DNA of 64,000 nt from Rhizophagus clarus (Eukaryota; Glomeromycota; Glomeromycetes; Glomerales; Glomeraceae): the NCBI GenBank assembly GCA_015698045.1, contig BLAL01000037.1, positions 62,001 to 126,000 of the forward strand, in the 5' to 3' direction. Below are positions 24,101-37,156 of the stretch, one piece after another. The notes under the pieces are model-generated. The model was not told the origin of the DNA and did not search any database. It was given only the letters and a program-made list of their open reading frames with translations. A program made the translations under genes and the position numbers. Numbering within the stretch: the stretch's first letter is position 1; each line of letters begins with the position of its first letter.

Positions 24101-27100
24101 AATTTTTGTTTATCAGGCGATTCTTGAGGAATGTCTGACATCTGATTATCATCTCTATCAACAGGTTGTTCTGTTCGGTTGCAAACCTTGAGAACATGTA
24201 ACAAAATGTCCGCTGCATTATCAACATAGCCAGCTGCGAATTCAGACGACATGTCTTTTAAAATAAAAAGTAAAGACTTAACGAATTCAAGTTGATGGTC
24301 CATCATCCATCGAGTTCCCATGTCAATTTGTGAACTAAGAACTGATATACCCATACAACCTCCACTTTTACGATACCATTCTTGCTTATAACAGCAAGAA
24401 CAAAAGCGTGATGCCAAAACGTGAAACATAGGGAAATAATATATCACATCTTTTGTTCCTGTTACCAACACACATGTTTCGTACATTATCTTCAAAGCTG
24501 ATGCAGCAAGATCGCGGAGTTTGCTGTTTTCAGATGTCATAACTTCTACCAAAGCATCCACCATTATTTTATTCTCTAAGTTGTATTTTTTATCATAATT
24601 ATGGAAATCAATTTTTTTCTCCTTAGTATTACGGAAATCAATGGCTTCACCAACCTCTAATAAAGCAAAATGTCTACAAATATTTTGTAGGAAAGGCCAA
24701 GCTTGATCTTTAAGTTCAGGTATAGACGAAGCAACAAATAATGCACAAATTACACTCTGCAATGTATCTTCTTGTAAATTCTTTCTCCTCAAAATTTGTT
24801 TGTGACCCTCTTTTTTAACTTTCCTCAAAATTGTTGATTGATTTTCACTACTGGGTAAGTCAACATCCATATCGTCATTGTCAGCAAGACTCGTCGACAA
24901 TTTACTATTTAATAATTCCGTATTTTCCCCCATTACATTCGGTAAAAACTCTTGATGGAGTCTTTCAGTAATACAAGAAGCCAAACCTTCGTCTCCTTCA
25001 TTCAAATCGAGTAAAAGTGGAATGGTGGCAACTAAAAATTTATAGGCGTGCTTTCTATAAAAAGCAGAAACATTAGAATCTTGCAATGTTCTTATAGACA
25101 ATGATAAACATTCATCTAAAGAAAATGAATGTGATGTCAATGAAGGATCAAAATAAATTTGAAGATCTAGACCACTTAGTGAGGGTATGTTTGTTGCAAG
25201 TTGTGGCGGATCCTTGAGCATACGGCGATTTCGGCCTCCTAATTTACCTAATATCCTAGTCGTCACAAGGCTATGAGATTGATTATACGGAGATGGTTTA
25301 AGATGTTTCCACAAGGCGTGCATCAAGTCATTAATAACGGGTGCCATTATAGGATCCAAAAACTCCGGCGTCAAATTATCAATGCAAAGTTCCAAAGTTC
25401 TCAGACCTTGTGTAACTAATTCTGTACCAGCTTGTAACGCCAAGACAAGAGGCTTCATCAGGTAACCTAGATAAGGTAAAAGAACACTGAGACGAACAGG
25501 AACCGTAAGACACAATTCAACAAATAAATCGCGCATGCGCTGCTTGTTTGTTAATGAAAGGAGAGTATTCAATCCTTCTAAAAGTACTTGTAATAATGGT
25601 AAAACTTCTTTATATAACATTTCAAATCTACCACCACCAATACTTCTGAAAAGAATCCTGAGCAACATAAAATAATTGAATGGCTCTTTAGCCTTTGCTG
25701 ATAATTTCATTGACGAAGTAATAATGTTAGCAAGGTGCGGATGAAGAACCATTTCATTTTGATGTGGAAAAGCTGTAACAGACATAAACGCCAATTTGAA
25801 TAAACGAAGCATTATAGAAGAGTATAATGTATCCTGCCCTCCTAGTTTATCTAATCTATCGACAAGAAATCGTAATAGAATTCCGGCAAAATTTTGAGAA
25901 ATGACTTCGTTAGTTGCCAAAAATAATTGTGGAATTTGTAACAATGAAGGGTTTTGAAGTATTTTATCAAAAAAGAGACCCATTTGCGATGCAAATATTT
26001 CTTGGAAAATTGCAGGATCTATAAAGAAAAATGCACTACTAAAATGCTCCAACGCATCTTTTTCAAGCTTCGAAAATGGTCCAATCCTACTTGAACTTTC
26101 TAATGATAATAGTTTCTCAGTAAGTTTTATTTGAGATCTTTCTAAATTATCTACATTAAAATAATCAAAACAGCAAACACCATCTCGAAATAGGCGAACA
26201 AAAATATCTATTTGTTCTTGAGTAAACCCACGCGCAACAGAATTATATAGCTGGGGATTTACATTAGAATTATCTGGTTGTGGTAGTGGCGGATTAGTTT
26301 GTTTCAATCCAATTATGATTGGTTTAAGGCATGATACAAGATTTTTGAATAAAAATCGTCCCTCTAAAACAACAAATCAGTAAATATTTTAGTGTAAATA
26401 CCGTTAGAATTATGAAATAATAAAAATACCATTTATTATATCCTGCTGCAGTTCATTAGGTGAAGCTGTATGGATAGGTCGTGCTTGTTCAAAATCGAAA
26501 TAATCGGTTGACTGTTGTTCTGCTGAATTATCTTCGTTAGATTCTGTATTTTTCTTTTTTTGATGATAGCGTTGATAATCCACAAAAAGGAGATTCAATG
26601 TCGTAAATTTAGTGGCAAAGGTATCCAATATTTTTATCAACAACTCTCTTGCTATTAAATCAAATGCAACTGTTAATTCGCGTTTGATGAAATACTGATA
26701 AAGTCATTCCGACGTACCTTCATCTTTGTCAGGAATATTTACAATACATTCAGTTAGGTTCAACAACAATTTTGAACACATTGTTTGAATACCTGCGGCC
26801 AATGTCGGATCGTGTAGATTTCGCGAATACATATATACTGTTTTAGAAAGTTGAGCAGGCTTAAGACTGGTTCGTACATGATGAACTAAATCTGCTAGCA
26901 TACTATATGCCATTGGCCTACATTAAGGAGGTATTTTAAGCTATAATAAACTAATTTAGAAACTAAAACTATAAAAAATCAAATAATCACCTCAACGTAT
27001 CATGAGACGTAACGCTAGTACCAACCAATACTTTTTCATCGAGAAGGATGTCAATTTTACTAATAAAAGTATTTCGAATTTCAGTCGAAAGAATATGTCT

Positions 27101-28611
27101 TGTTGCAACCAATAAATCCTATTCAACAAAAAATAATTTTAATAAGTGATGTTCACGTGGATATCGTGCGAGAAATAATAATACACGTGATATTATACCT
27201 TTCTAGTTGCTGAAGCTTCTGGGGGACAATCTTGCAGAAGTCGAATAACGAAATCTGGTATCCTATTTTCATATTCAAGTAACGAATCCGGATAAGCTCG
27301 TAAAAAATATGCTAGGAACGACATTGTCTATTCAAGACAGGCAATATGTGTTAGATACTCTCGATAAATATTATACTGCATAGCCTCGCAAGTTACATAT
27401 AAAACTTTACTTTGACTTGAGCAACTATAAATTCCGTATATTTTACACGGTCCCTGATTCCTGGAGCCACTCCAACGAAAATTTCGCCTCTAGAATTAGC
27501 CGTTTCGTGAGCTTCTGCTTGTGGACGAGCTTGAAGACCTAAAGTCTAATATTAAATGTTTTGCTTATGTATCCAATAGTTTTTCTCAATAACAGTTACT
27601 CGTTTATAATGACTTTTTAGCATTAAATTACCTTTATAATAAGCGGAACAAAACTTTTTATACTATCATTTACAAATTCGCGGCGTGATTGAAAAAGTAA
27701 AACTACAATAATAGGACATTCGGTTAGGACTTTAAAACTGTGTAAACTCTTCGCTAAAACTTTGTTTGGTACTGCTTCATTAGTTGTGACGTCGGATACA
27801 GGCGATGTAGGTCTTGGAGACGGCGGTACTATTTGTTGAATTGGCTAATTGACGCGTAAAATATGATAAAAAAAAGTTTTAATAATATTATAACATATGC
27901 GTAAATTAAATTCGATACCATATAATAAATGCTTACTGTGCTAGCACCAGGCGTTGCAGAAGATCCGGATGAATCAAAAGCATCCTTTACCGTTTGTTCC
28001 ATATTCAAGTACATTTCTCGGACTATGTCTAAGAAAGGTTGAACTTGATCCTCCAAAAGTAGTTTATAACTTTTATATAATTCAATAATAATTTTCAAAC
28101 ATATAACAGCGTTGTCTTCATTTTCTACTTTTAACAAGCCCATTAAGAGTTGCAATAATTCAGTTGCGTATGGCTTAAGCGCTTCATTCTGTGGCAATCG
28201 ATAAATCACTTCCAAGAGAAGATTCCTTAACTTCTACAAAAAGCAAAAAAAAATATTATAGTTGAAACAAAATACACACATTAATGTCCATAAGAAAAAC
28301 TTACTTGTTCTTCGGAATTGCTGTGAAAGACAGGTTGTTCATTTTCAAGTATTTTTTTTAAAACTGGTATCAAAACTTCTAAGAAATGGCTATAGTCTGT
28401 ATTTTGATATGCTTCGATAGAATCCCGCAAATTAATTGAAATTGTTAACTTTGTTCTAGTTGCTTCAATAAATCGAAAACAAAACAAATTATTAATAATG
28501 TTGAAAATAATGAAAACAAGAAGAAGGTAAAAAAAAATTACACGTACATATGTTAGGATCAGCTAGCCTAGTAGCGAATATTTCAGGAGAAGAGTGCTCA
28601 GAACCTGCCAT
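15173..28611 (-). CDS. TRA1: TRA1/TRRAP-type pseudokinase scaffold of SAGA and NuA4
   Basis: Starts [20 protein letters not shown] at 28611 and ends [14 protein letters not shown]-stop at 15173. The last ten codons or so come from a final exon joined over an intron of about 90 bp (donor GTTAGT), giving the aromatic FATC-type terminus. One huge exon (about 18,358-26,363) encodes HEAT repeats and the FAT domain. It is followed by a Gln/Pro/Thr/Asn-rich exon (17,460 to about 18,287) and by kinase-like exons. The pseudokinase reads [19 protein letters not shown] where an active PI3K-like kinase has DRHxxN and DFG, so it lacks catalytic residues, as in all TRA1 proteins. Estimated length is about 3,700 residues with more than 15 exons. 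It recruits SAGA and NuA4 to activators in the nucleus. It is the longest gene in the window and appears intact. Confidence 0.96.
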
Positions 28612-29362
28612 TTTGGCGGAAATTTTTTATAAATTAAAAAGTAGAAAAAAATGACAATAGGAAAAGACTGCAGTAAAAGTTGCGGTCTTTATTTTGAGGA
28701 ATGAAATCGTATCTGAATCGGCGTAAAAATTTAGAGACTATATCGTTCCTACAAGTTTAATGGAACAGCAAAGCTGTTCAGCAGGAAAACTAAAAATTCT
28801 CGATGGGAAGTTTACAGCCTCCATTGTTAAAATTGGTGTCTTTATATACCTGTAGACGGAGTTGAATTCAAAGTGGGGGATAAGGTCAGAAATTCACGGA
28901 AACGTCATCGTTCTGTATTTCCAAAAAGAGTAAGCTTATTAATATGCGTCACCAAATCGGCCAATAAGATTCGATCTTCCATAATGACGTAGTTAGTTAT
29001 CAGCCAATAAAATTTCTCCCAAATTTTATATTTCGATTGACTTTGTGTTCGTATATATTGTGTAATATAAAAATTTTGTTAATAAAATTAGCCTAATTTG
29101 TAAAAAATTTAAAATTAATTTTTTAAATTTAATAATAAAATCATTAAAAAAAAAGTAAAAAAGAAGGTATTTAAAATTTTTACAAATTTGTATTTATAAT
29201 AAATTTAAAAAATTGAAAAAATAAAAAGATACTAATTAAATTCATTTAATATTACTTAATTGAAAAATAAAAATAAATTCTGAAAGGGTTAAAAAAAAAA
29301 AATAAAAATAAAAATAAAAATAAAAATAATAAAAAAGCAAATTTATACTTTTTTTTAGTTAA
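28612..29362. promoter_or_regulatory. TRA1 upstream region
   Basis: Less AT-rich DNA up to about 29,000 immediately upstream of the TRA1 start, then homopolymer-like AT sequence with an AAAAT run near 29,300. It presumably contains the TRA1 promoter. No other gene is seen. Confidence 0.4.
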
Positions 29363-29982
29363 GGGTAGAGTGTATCTACGCTACAACATATATATGATTT
29401 TAGACTAAAAAATGTAGATCATCATGTGACCCAAAACGAGCAAAATTTATGATTTCTCGCAAACTAACCATATGAATTTTGTTAAATACACATTTAAAAA
29501 GAGTATAAACATGCGCTTCATTTATTTATTAAAGTGTTTAACCATTTGCTATTAGTCTTTTTGAATGTATTTAGACTTTTAAAATTAAATATGACTAATA
29601 ATAAAAAAATAAAATGGCATTAATAAAAAATTTTATTTGAATAAGTAAATGCACAATGATTTTTTGACATAAATATTCTACTATTAACTTGTAAGGTTTC
29701 ATAAGTTTAAAGTTAATTTGAAGATATGTTCTCTAGGTGATTCGCAACTTACCATAGGAGATTCGCAACTTAATGACGACTTCATAGTGTAATATTTCGT
29801 TATAAGCCTTATTTGTATTATACTTTACTAAAGTTTATTTGAAAGACAGAAACTCTAGCTTTCTAAAGAATACTTTTAAACAGTTTTTCATAAAATATTG
29901 AATGAGTTTTCCTTGTAGCGAAGTAAAAAAAAAATGATTTTTTTTTTTAGCCATATGATCAGCCATGTCGATCCCTCTACCC
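29363..29982. mobile_element. MITE with GGGTAGAG ends and TTAA flanks, about 620 bp
   Basis: TTAA (29359-29362) then GGGTAGAG on the left; CTCTACCC then TTAA (29983-29986) on the right. After the first 8 bp the inverted match weakens. Inside, GATTCGCAACTTA occurs twice near 29,738-29,775. TTAA flanks suggest piggyBac-type targeting, but the GGG start is the reverse of the usual CCC, so a TA-targeting element is also possible. No coding frame. Confidence 0.5.
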
Positions 29983-29986
29983 TTAA

Positions 29987-31860
29987 TTATCCCTTAATTA
30001 ATAAAAAATTGCATATAGTACAAATTTGTATAAAATTTTTAATATTATTTAATAATTCCAATTATATATATAAACTTTACTAATTAATCCATGAATTTTT
30101 TTTTTGATTTTTACATAAAAAATTATTATAAAATTTATATCAAAAATATTATTTTTTTATAAAAATTATAAATGGGTAGGTATTTCTACAAATATGACTA
30201 ATGTAAATTTAATCTAAATTTTACACTAATCTTAGAAAATAAAGAATATTATAAGACACTTTAGCATTCACTTTACTTTTTTTTATGTCTTTGATATATT
30301 ATTTTATCATAAACATTTTTTTTGCTTAGTAGAAATACTTTTTTATTACAGTAAATATTCAGTCTTCTGTGCAACTAAAATAAACCATTTCTAATAAAAA
30401 AAATCTATAGGATTTCTCACATCAATCAAATTCTATGAATCTGAATGATACTTTAAAGATGAACCAATTAAATATATTAAAAACATCACCTATCATACTT
30501 TTATTCAAATCATAGAAAAAACTGCTAAAAAGAAATTTCTAGTAGCCTATCTCCTATAATATCATTTATTAGATTAAAAATTTAATTTTAACCTATTATT
30601 TCATAACCATCTCCTAAAATAACAATAATAAAAGATGACCAAATCTTATTATCTATTAATAAAGAAAACTCAGGAAAAAAATGCAAATAGAATGAAATAA
30701 TTGACAAAGATTTTAATAAAAAAGTAATATTATCATCATTAGTTATTATTCTTTAAGTAAAAAAGTACAATTATTAAATCTAATAATTTATAATATACTG
30801 GTAAAGTGGGATCATTATTAGCTTCTTACTATAGTCAACTCTCTTTATAGTCATTTCCATTATAGTTACATTACACTATATAGTTACCTTAATTGAGTAT
30901 CCCAAATTTTTATATACAATCAGATCTTTATATACTGATATAATATACATATACGCCGATCCTTGGAATTAGCTTAAATTAAGAATTTTTAATAAAAAAT
31001 TAGTAAACAGTGCAAAATATGATTATGTTACACATTCATCTTATCAATCTTATATAGAATAATCAGAAAATAAAAAAATTTTTTACAACTCATGCTTAAA
31101 AATTAAAATAATAACGACTTTTTATAACCCATCAACTATTTTAAGAACCCATCACTTTTTACACCAGTTGCAAATAAAAGTTTTGTGAATACAATAGTAG
31201 TTATTTGCAGTTGTTAATGGTATTATTTATTCTTCAAAAGCTTTTCATGATGTAAATAATTAAAAATAAGGCTATAAAAAATAAGGCTATAAGAATAACT
31301 GGATTTCATATAAATTTGCTATTATATTTAAAGAATTTTGAAAATAAAGAAATAACCAAAATTTTCATTATCTTTTATTAATTTTTAATTTTAAAAATTT
31401 TGTTTTTAAAATATGGAGACTAAGAATCTTCCTTTATATCATTTATTGACAATGATTTTAAAACTGACGATAATTTTAAAACTCACGCAAGCAACAAACT
31501 TTCCTCTTAGGGAAATCACTTAACAGACATTGAAATCTCGTGATATTTAAATCTGCCAGTATGAAAGCTTTAACTTTAGATAGGTGATCGTTAATTAATT
31601 ACAAGGTTGAAATAAGTGTTGAAATTGATTACGATTTATGAGGATCGAAACGAATTATAAAGTTGAATCTTTTACGAATTTACAAGACAACGAGGGTCGA
31701 TAAATAATAGTTTTATCAATTAGGCAAATGTCAAATGTCAAAATTAAAATATATTTTGGCATGTAATTGTTTTTTTTTCATTTAAAATAAATTTATATGT
31801 AATTAATTTTATTGTTTTAATTAATATTTGACTTTATTGTTATAAAAAAAAAATTTTTTC
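29987..31860. other. Very AT-rich DNA without recognisable genes
   Basis: No frame longer than background, no clear repeats beyond A/T tracts, and no tRNA-like structure was seen. Confidence 0.5.
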
Positions 31861-31869
31861 ATTGACTGA

Positions 31870-33360
31870 AAGTCTGGCAACCTAAAAAAAAACAAAAAAT
31901 GTTTAGTACATTTAATATTAAAAAAAGTCCCTTCCTTCTCCCTCAAGCTTACATTCCAAGTATTCCAAGTCCTGATTCTGACAACCTAAAATAAAACAAA
32001 TAAGAAACGTTGGTACGTTTTTTTTAATATTAAAAGAATTTCTAACCCCCGCGATCCTCCTCTTACACTATCTTGCGTAGGTCCTGATTCATCCTGTCAG
32101 CAACCTGCAGAAAAAAAAATAGAAACGTTAAAAATGTTCTATTAAAAAAACAAATCTCCTTTTCCCCCTCTCACTTGCCTTAATTCTAAAGTCCAGTTCG
32201 TAGTATTCGTCTGGAAATCTACAAAAAAAAAATAAGAAACATTAAAACCATTTCTATTGATAACGAAATTAACCTTCCCTCCCTCCACTCACCTCAATTC
32301 CAAAGTCCAGTTCGTATTATTCATCTGGCACCCTACAAAAAAAAGAAATGTTAAAAACGTTTATGTTAACAACATTTGTTGACCTCCTCCCTCCATTTAC
32401 TTAAATTCTAAAGTCCAGTTCGTGTTATTCATCCAGAAACCTATAAAAGGAAAGAAGAAGCGTTAAAACCATTTCTATTAATAACAAAATTGACCTCCTC
32501 TTCTCCACTCACTTCAATTCTAAAGTCTGATTTGTAGTATTCGTCCGGCACTCTACAAAAAAAAAAAATGTTAAAAACGTTTATGTTAACAATGTTTGTT
32601 GACCTCCTCCCTCCATTTACCTAAATTCTAAAGTCCGGTTCATGTTATTCGTCCGGAAACCTACAAAAAAGAAAAGAAACATTAAAACTGTTTCTATTAA
32701 TAATGAAATTGACCTTCCTCCTCTCCACTCACTTCAATTTCAAGGTCCAGTTTGTAGTATTCATCCAGCACCCTACAAAAAAAAGAAATATTAAAAATAT
32801 TTATGTTAACAACATTTGTTGACCTCCTCCCTCCATTTACCTAAATTCTAAAGCCTGGTTCATGTTATTCGTCCAAAAACCTACAAAAAAGAAAAGAAAC
32901 ATTAAAACCATTTCTATTAATAACGAAATTGACCTTCCCCCTCTCTACTCACTTCAATTCCAAGGTCCAGTTCGTAGTATTCGTCTGGCACCCTACAAAA
33001 AAAAGAAATGTTAAAACGTTTCTGTTAACAATGTTTGTTGGCCTCCTTCCTCCATTTACCTTAACTCTAAGGTCCAGTTCGTAGTATTCGTCTAGCACTT
33101 TATAAAAAAGAAAAGAAAAATTACACAATTTTAAAAAAAACCAAACAAACAAATACACCCCACCCTCCCTTTCCACTTACATAATTTCCAGAGTTCAGCT
33201 TCATATCTAGTTTGTATATTCGTCTAATAATCCTACAAAAAAGAAAAGAAACGTTAAAATGTTTTACTTAAAAAAAAAAAACCAAATAAATACACTTCTC
33301 TCCCCTCCATTTACATAATTCCCAAAATTCATTTCGTATATTTCATCCAGTACCCTACAA
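31870..33360 (-). repeat. Tandem array of about 110-bp units resembling mini-exons with splice signals (minus strand)
   Basis: About 13 units. On the minus strand each has a T-rich tract ending TAG, a core of about 40 nt, then GTGAGT, GTAAAT or GTAAG. The best cores (32,946-32,995, 33,055-33,103 and 33,308-33,358) translate as VPDEYYELDLGIE, VLDEYYELDLRVK and VLDEIYEMNFGNY. Two unit types alternate between 32.3 and 33.0 kb, giving a higher-order period of about 220 bp; the second type usually has a stop in this frame. The array could be a gene of repeated micro-exons, or a satellite grown from one exon with its splice sites. Confidence 0.7.
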
Positions 33361-33900
33361 TAATAAGAAAAAAAAAATTTTTTTAATAATAATTTTTAAA
33401 AATTGAATATGAATATGTATGTATCTTATTATTTTTATCCCCAGATCCGAAATAAAAAATAATAAATTTTTTTTTCTTTTTCAAATAAAAAAAGATTATC
33501 GATGAGTCAAAACTGTCAAATGATCGATATTTGATACCAAACTGATCTGAATATTTGGGTCATTAATAAAATAATAAAATAAATAAATAAAATACGTATT
33601 ACACATTCCTTTCTTTTTTTACGTTAATTAATAAATTAAGACTATCATAAATGGTAATCGTACTATTTGATATTACCTTTTATGTTTGTAAACAATTTTA
33701 ACGACCTTTTTTATTTTTTTCTTGATAGCGTTCAATAAATGGATTTTTTAAAAAAAAATTTAATTAAAAAAAACGCTTTTTTTAAGCATTTTTATTTTTA
33801 TTTTATTTATTTCTTTGATTATTTAAAAAAAAACAAAAAAACAAAATAAAATAAACTGCTGTAACAGACCGTTATTTTATAATTTTATTCTTTCTTTCTA

Positions 33901-33933
<33 letters not shown>

Positions 33934-34069
33934 TAAAAAAGAATTTTTTTTTCACTAAAACGGTTGTTGAACCATTAAGTTTTATTTTTTTTAAAAAAAA
34001 AGAAAACCAGTTATTTGAATTGTTATTTTTTATTTTTTAAACCGGTTTAAAACTTTATTATTTTTTGTT
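33361..34069. other. AT-rich centre between the two divergent mini-exon arrays
   Basis: Holds A/T tracts, an AAAT tetranucleotide run near 33,901-33,930 and no supported coding exon. It would be the promoter region if the flanking arrays are transcribed outward. Confidence 0.4.
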
Positions 34070-34765
34070 AGATATGGCATTAGTACGACTTTCAGACTTG
34101 AATTTTGTAATACTGGAAATGTAAGTTGAGAGGGGTATTGTTTTTGGAATGTTACTAACATTCCTTTTCTTTTTTTTTCTAGGAAAGGCTCTTGGCTTGA
34201 AATTTGGCGAAATGGTAAGATATAAAGGAGTATTGTGTTTTCTTTATTGCAGGAATGTAATTAACGTTCCTTTTCTCTTTTTTTTCTTTAGAGGCAACAC
34301 CTGGCTTGGAATTTAGCAAAATGTAAGTTACAAAAAAGTAATTGTGTTTTTTTTTATTGCAGAAACATAACTAATGTTTCTTTTTTTTCTTTTTTTTTCT
34401 CTAGCAATGGCTTCTGCTTAAAATTGATGAAATGGTTACAGAAGAAAAAGTCATGTTTTTTTATTGCAAAAACGTAACTAACGTTCCCTTTCTCTTTTTT
34501 TTCTTTAAGGACATCTTCTGTATTTAGGATTCACGAAATAGAATGTATTTTATGAGATTTTTTTTTGTTGTAGAAGCATTAATAATATTGCTTTTTCTTC
34601 TTTATTGTAGGATTGCTGGGTGATTACTATGAAATACAAACCAGATTTTGAAATTTAGGTAAGGGCCGGATGAGAGATTTTTCGTAAGAAACATTGCTAA
34701 CATTTTTTTTTCTTTTTTTATAAGGTTGACTTTTGAATTACTATTTACAAGGTAAAAAAGGACCG
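34070..34765 (+). repeat. Tandem array of mini-exon-like units (plus strand), related to the minus-strand array
   Basis: At least six units. Each has a T-rich tract ending TAG or AAG, a core of about 30-50 nt and usually GTAAG. The first core starts with ATG (MALVRLSDLNFVILE, 34,074 onward). Others contain GGCTTGAAATTTGGCGAAAT or GGCTTGGAATTTAGCAAAAT. The intron-like parts share the string AACGTTCCTTTTC with the minus-strand array. Array 2 reads away from array 1, so they are divergent. Confidence 0.6.
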
Positions 34766-36120
34766 TTTTTTCATGATTTTTTTAAGGAATGTTACTTTTG
34801 GACATTTCAGAACAACACTTGAAAAGTAATTAAAGAATAGGAAATTAATTTATTATAGGATTGTTAGTTATGAAAGTGCAAAAGATGATATGGAAAATGA
34901 TGAATAAAAATATATTGTAAGAAATGATGAGAAATGAAAATATATTATAGAAATAATGGAGAGCAAAAATATGTTATTGAAACAAAAAAGATACAAAAAT
35001 ATGTTATAGGAAGTTTTAATTTATCAAATAATCTATAGTATTTTTTAGTATCTATGATGATTTAAATAAATCTAACGATATAATAAATCTGGCCAAAATT
35101 ATGTTAATTCTGGCCAAAATTAAAATTATGTTAGTTGCTTTTTTTTTTATTTTTAAAAATCGTATACATTTTTTTTTGATCATTATATTGCACATCCTTA
35201 ACTAATATATACTTTGTATAACAAAATTAAATATATTTGGATGAGTGGGCAAATCTGCTGATATGATATTGATATTTTTTTATATCAATAATTTTTAATT
35301 TACCCATTTATCAACTAATAAAAAAACCTTATCAGTTATACTAATTTTTTATATGTTTTCATAATATAACATATACTGATACTATTTTTTTGTCCTTTAT
35401 ATAGTAACATATATGTAAATCTAGTTTATATACTGATATATTAACTATTTAAGATTAGATCGCATAAATGAAATTACGCAATTTTTCTTTTTATTCATAA
35501 TCTCAATACTGGAAAAAAGAAAAGCTATTCAAATTCTTTCACAGCTAAGAAAAAGAGTTACTTTAAAATAAGCATAAAAGCATTACACAGGTTAAAATTA
35601 AGGTTATCAGGCATATATCAGGTACAAAATATGCGTAGGATATGTGTAATATACGTATATAATATTTGGTAATTACACACATATCAGGTACCCAATATGT
35701 GTATTATTTATGCAAAAATTCAGTGGTACATCTTATATGTGTCGTGCATGTATTACACATATATCAGGTAGTGAAATATTGATCACATATCATCTATTTA
35801 GTGTGTAATCGATACATGTCATATAAATATCATATAGATATCGTATAGATATTGTATAAATATCAGATTTTATATTAATACTAGTAAATTTACAATATAA
35901 TTCAGGCAAAAATTATAAAATGCAATCAATCGTAATGTATACTTTTTTCAGATTAAATATTAATTATAATTCAGGCTAAAATAAAATTTAATTGTACAAA
36001 ACTTTATTATATGTTTCAATTAAAATATACAAAAAAAGAAATCATACTATATATAAAATCAATTATAATTAAATACTACGAATGAATTAAATGTATATAT
36101 ACTATATAATTGAAGTAGCA
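34766..36120. other. AT-rich DNA with short local repeats
   Basis: Around 34,860-35,030 degenerate copies of GAAATGAAAATATATTATAG occur, and 35,600-35,840 has several ATATATCAGGTA-like strings. No gene is supported. Confidence 0.45.
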
Positions 36121-36129
36121 TGATAATGA

Positions 36130-36500
36130 ATAAAGCTCCGCATGAACTGAGCCAGCTTGCAAGCTGGCTCAAGCTTTTCAAGCTGAGCCAAGCTAAGCCA
36201 TGATTAAATTGGCTTGGTGGCTCACAAGCCAGCTTGAAAAAGCTTGAGTCAGGTATTAAGCTTGACTTGATAAACTCAAGCTGGCAGTGGGCTTGACTTG
36301 AAAAGTTCAAGCCGGCTCATGAGTCAAATTAAGCTTGGCAATTTTTTATAAAAAATGCTAGTACTAATAGTTCCAGCATTTTTTTTGCAAATTTATATAT
36401 AAAAAATGCTGGAACTATTTGTTTCGGCACTTTTTGCAATTTTATGAATAAAAAATGCCAGTACCAATAGTTCTGGCATTTTTTTTTATGATTTTATAAT
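36130..36500. repeat. AAGCTTG-rich block followed by three hairpin units
   Basis: 36,130-36,345 is dense in AGCTTG/CAAGCT words (for example CCAGCTTGCAAGCTGG), many in inverted pairs. 36,350-36,495 has three hairpin-forming units of the type AAAAATGCCAGTACC ... GGCATTTTT. It is probably an inverted-repeat-rich non-autonomous element; its ends could not be defined. Confidence 0.5.
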
Positions 36501-36622
36501 ACAAAATGCTGTTAACGCTATAACAAATTATTCGGTATAAATGCAGGGTCATGTGACTTGCCGATCTAATCAGATAATCCAAATATCTGATCTTTTTTTT
36601 AATTATTTATCAGTTTATTTTT

Positions 36623-36667
36623 ATGGTATTGCCAGGCGAAAAGCACGACCAGACTTTTGGAATTAAG
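36623..36667 (+). other. Isolated mini-exon unit with its own ATG
   Basis: ATG at 36623 opens MVLPGEKHDQTFGIK, followed directly by GTAAGT at 36,668. The nucleotides align with the array cores at 31.9-33.4 kb (compare VPDEYYELDLGIE with LPGEKHDQTFGIK). This supports the reading frame chosen for the arrays and could be the first exon of a related gene. Confidence 0.5.
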
Positions 36668-36704
36668 GTAAGTTTTTTTATTATGTTTTATTAAATCGGC
36701 TACA

Positions 36705-37075
36705 GAAGTTTTATTACTCATTTTGCTAAATTATGTTGTGTATTTTATTAAGTACCAAAGAAAGTTATGAAAAGGTTTATTGAATCGTATACTAAATTAT
36801 GTTGTGTATTTTATGGAGTATCTAAGAAAATTATGAAAAAGTTACTGAATTGTAGAATATGTTCAAATTCGCGTGAGGGAATTTTTTCAAGATCAAGATC
36901 AGGTTAGATTCACGTGAGGAATTTTTTCAGGGTCATGTTCACGTTTGATTATTTTAGAAACAAATTCGCGAGATTCGCAAGATTCGCGTAAGGTATCTTT
37001 TCAAGATCAGGTTCACGTTTAGATCAGATTCGTGTGGGGAATTTTTTCAGGATCAGATTCGTGTAGTCAAACTGA
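36705..37075. repeat. Two short tandem repeat blocks
   Basis: 36,720-36,845 holds two copies of a unit of about 70 bp with ATTATGTTGTGTATTTTAT. 36,860-37,075 has several copies of TTCACGTGAGGAATTTTTTC-like units alternating with AGATCAGGTTCACG. Both are non-coding. Confidence 0.55.
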
Positions 37076-37156
37076 AATCAATATAAATATAACAACCTTT
37101 TCGCTTCCTGGAATCTTTTCAATCAAAGCTTTATGCTCAACTGGAATATATAAGTA

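Noticed and set aside
31870-33360. CRISPR array
   Set aside because: The units are 110-bp degenerate repeats without constant repeats and unique spacers, in a eukaryotic context.
36059-36310. Minus-strand 83-residue frame in the AGCTTG block
   Set aside because: It arises from the repetitive AAGCTTG words; there is no splice context, start context or family match.
36130-36345. Terminal inverted repeats of a defined element around the AGCTTG block
   Set aside because: A TAAAG start at about 36,130 was considered as a hAT-type end, but no matching right end or duplication could be found.
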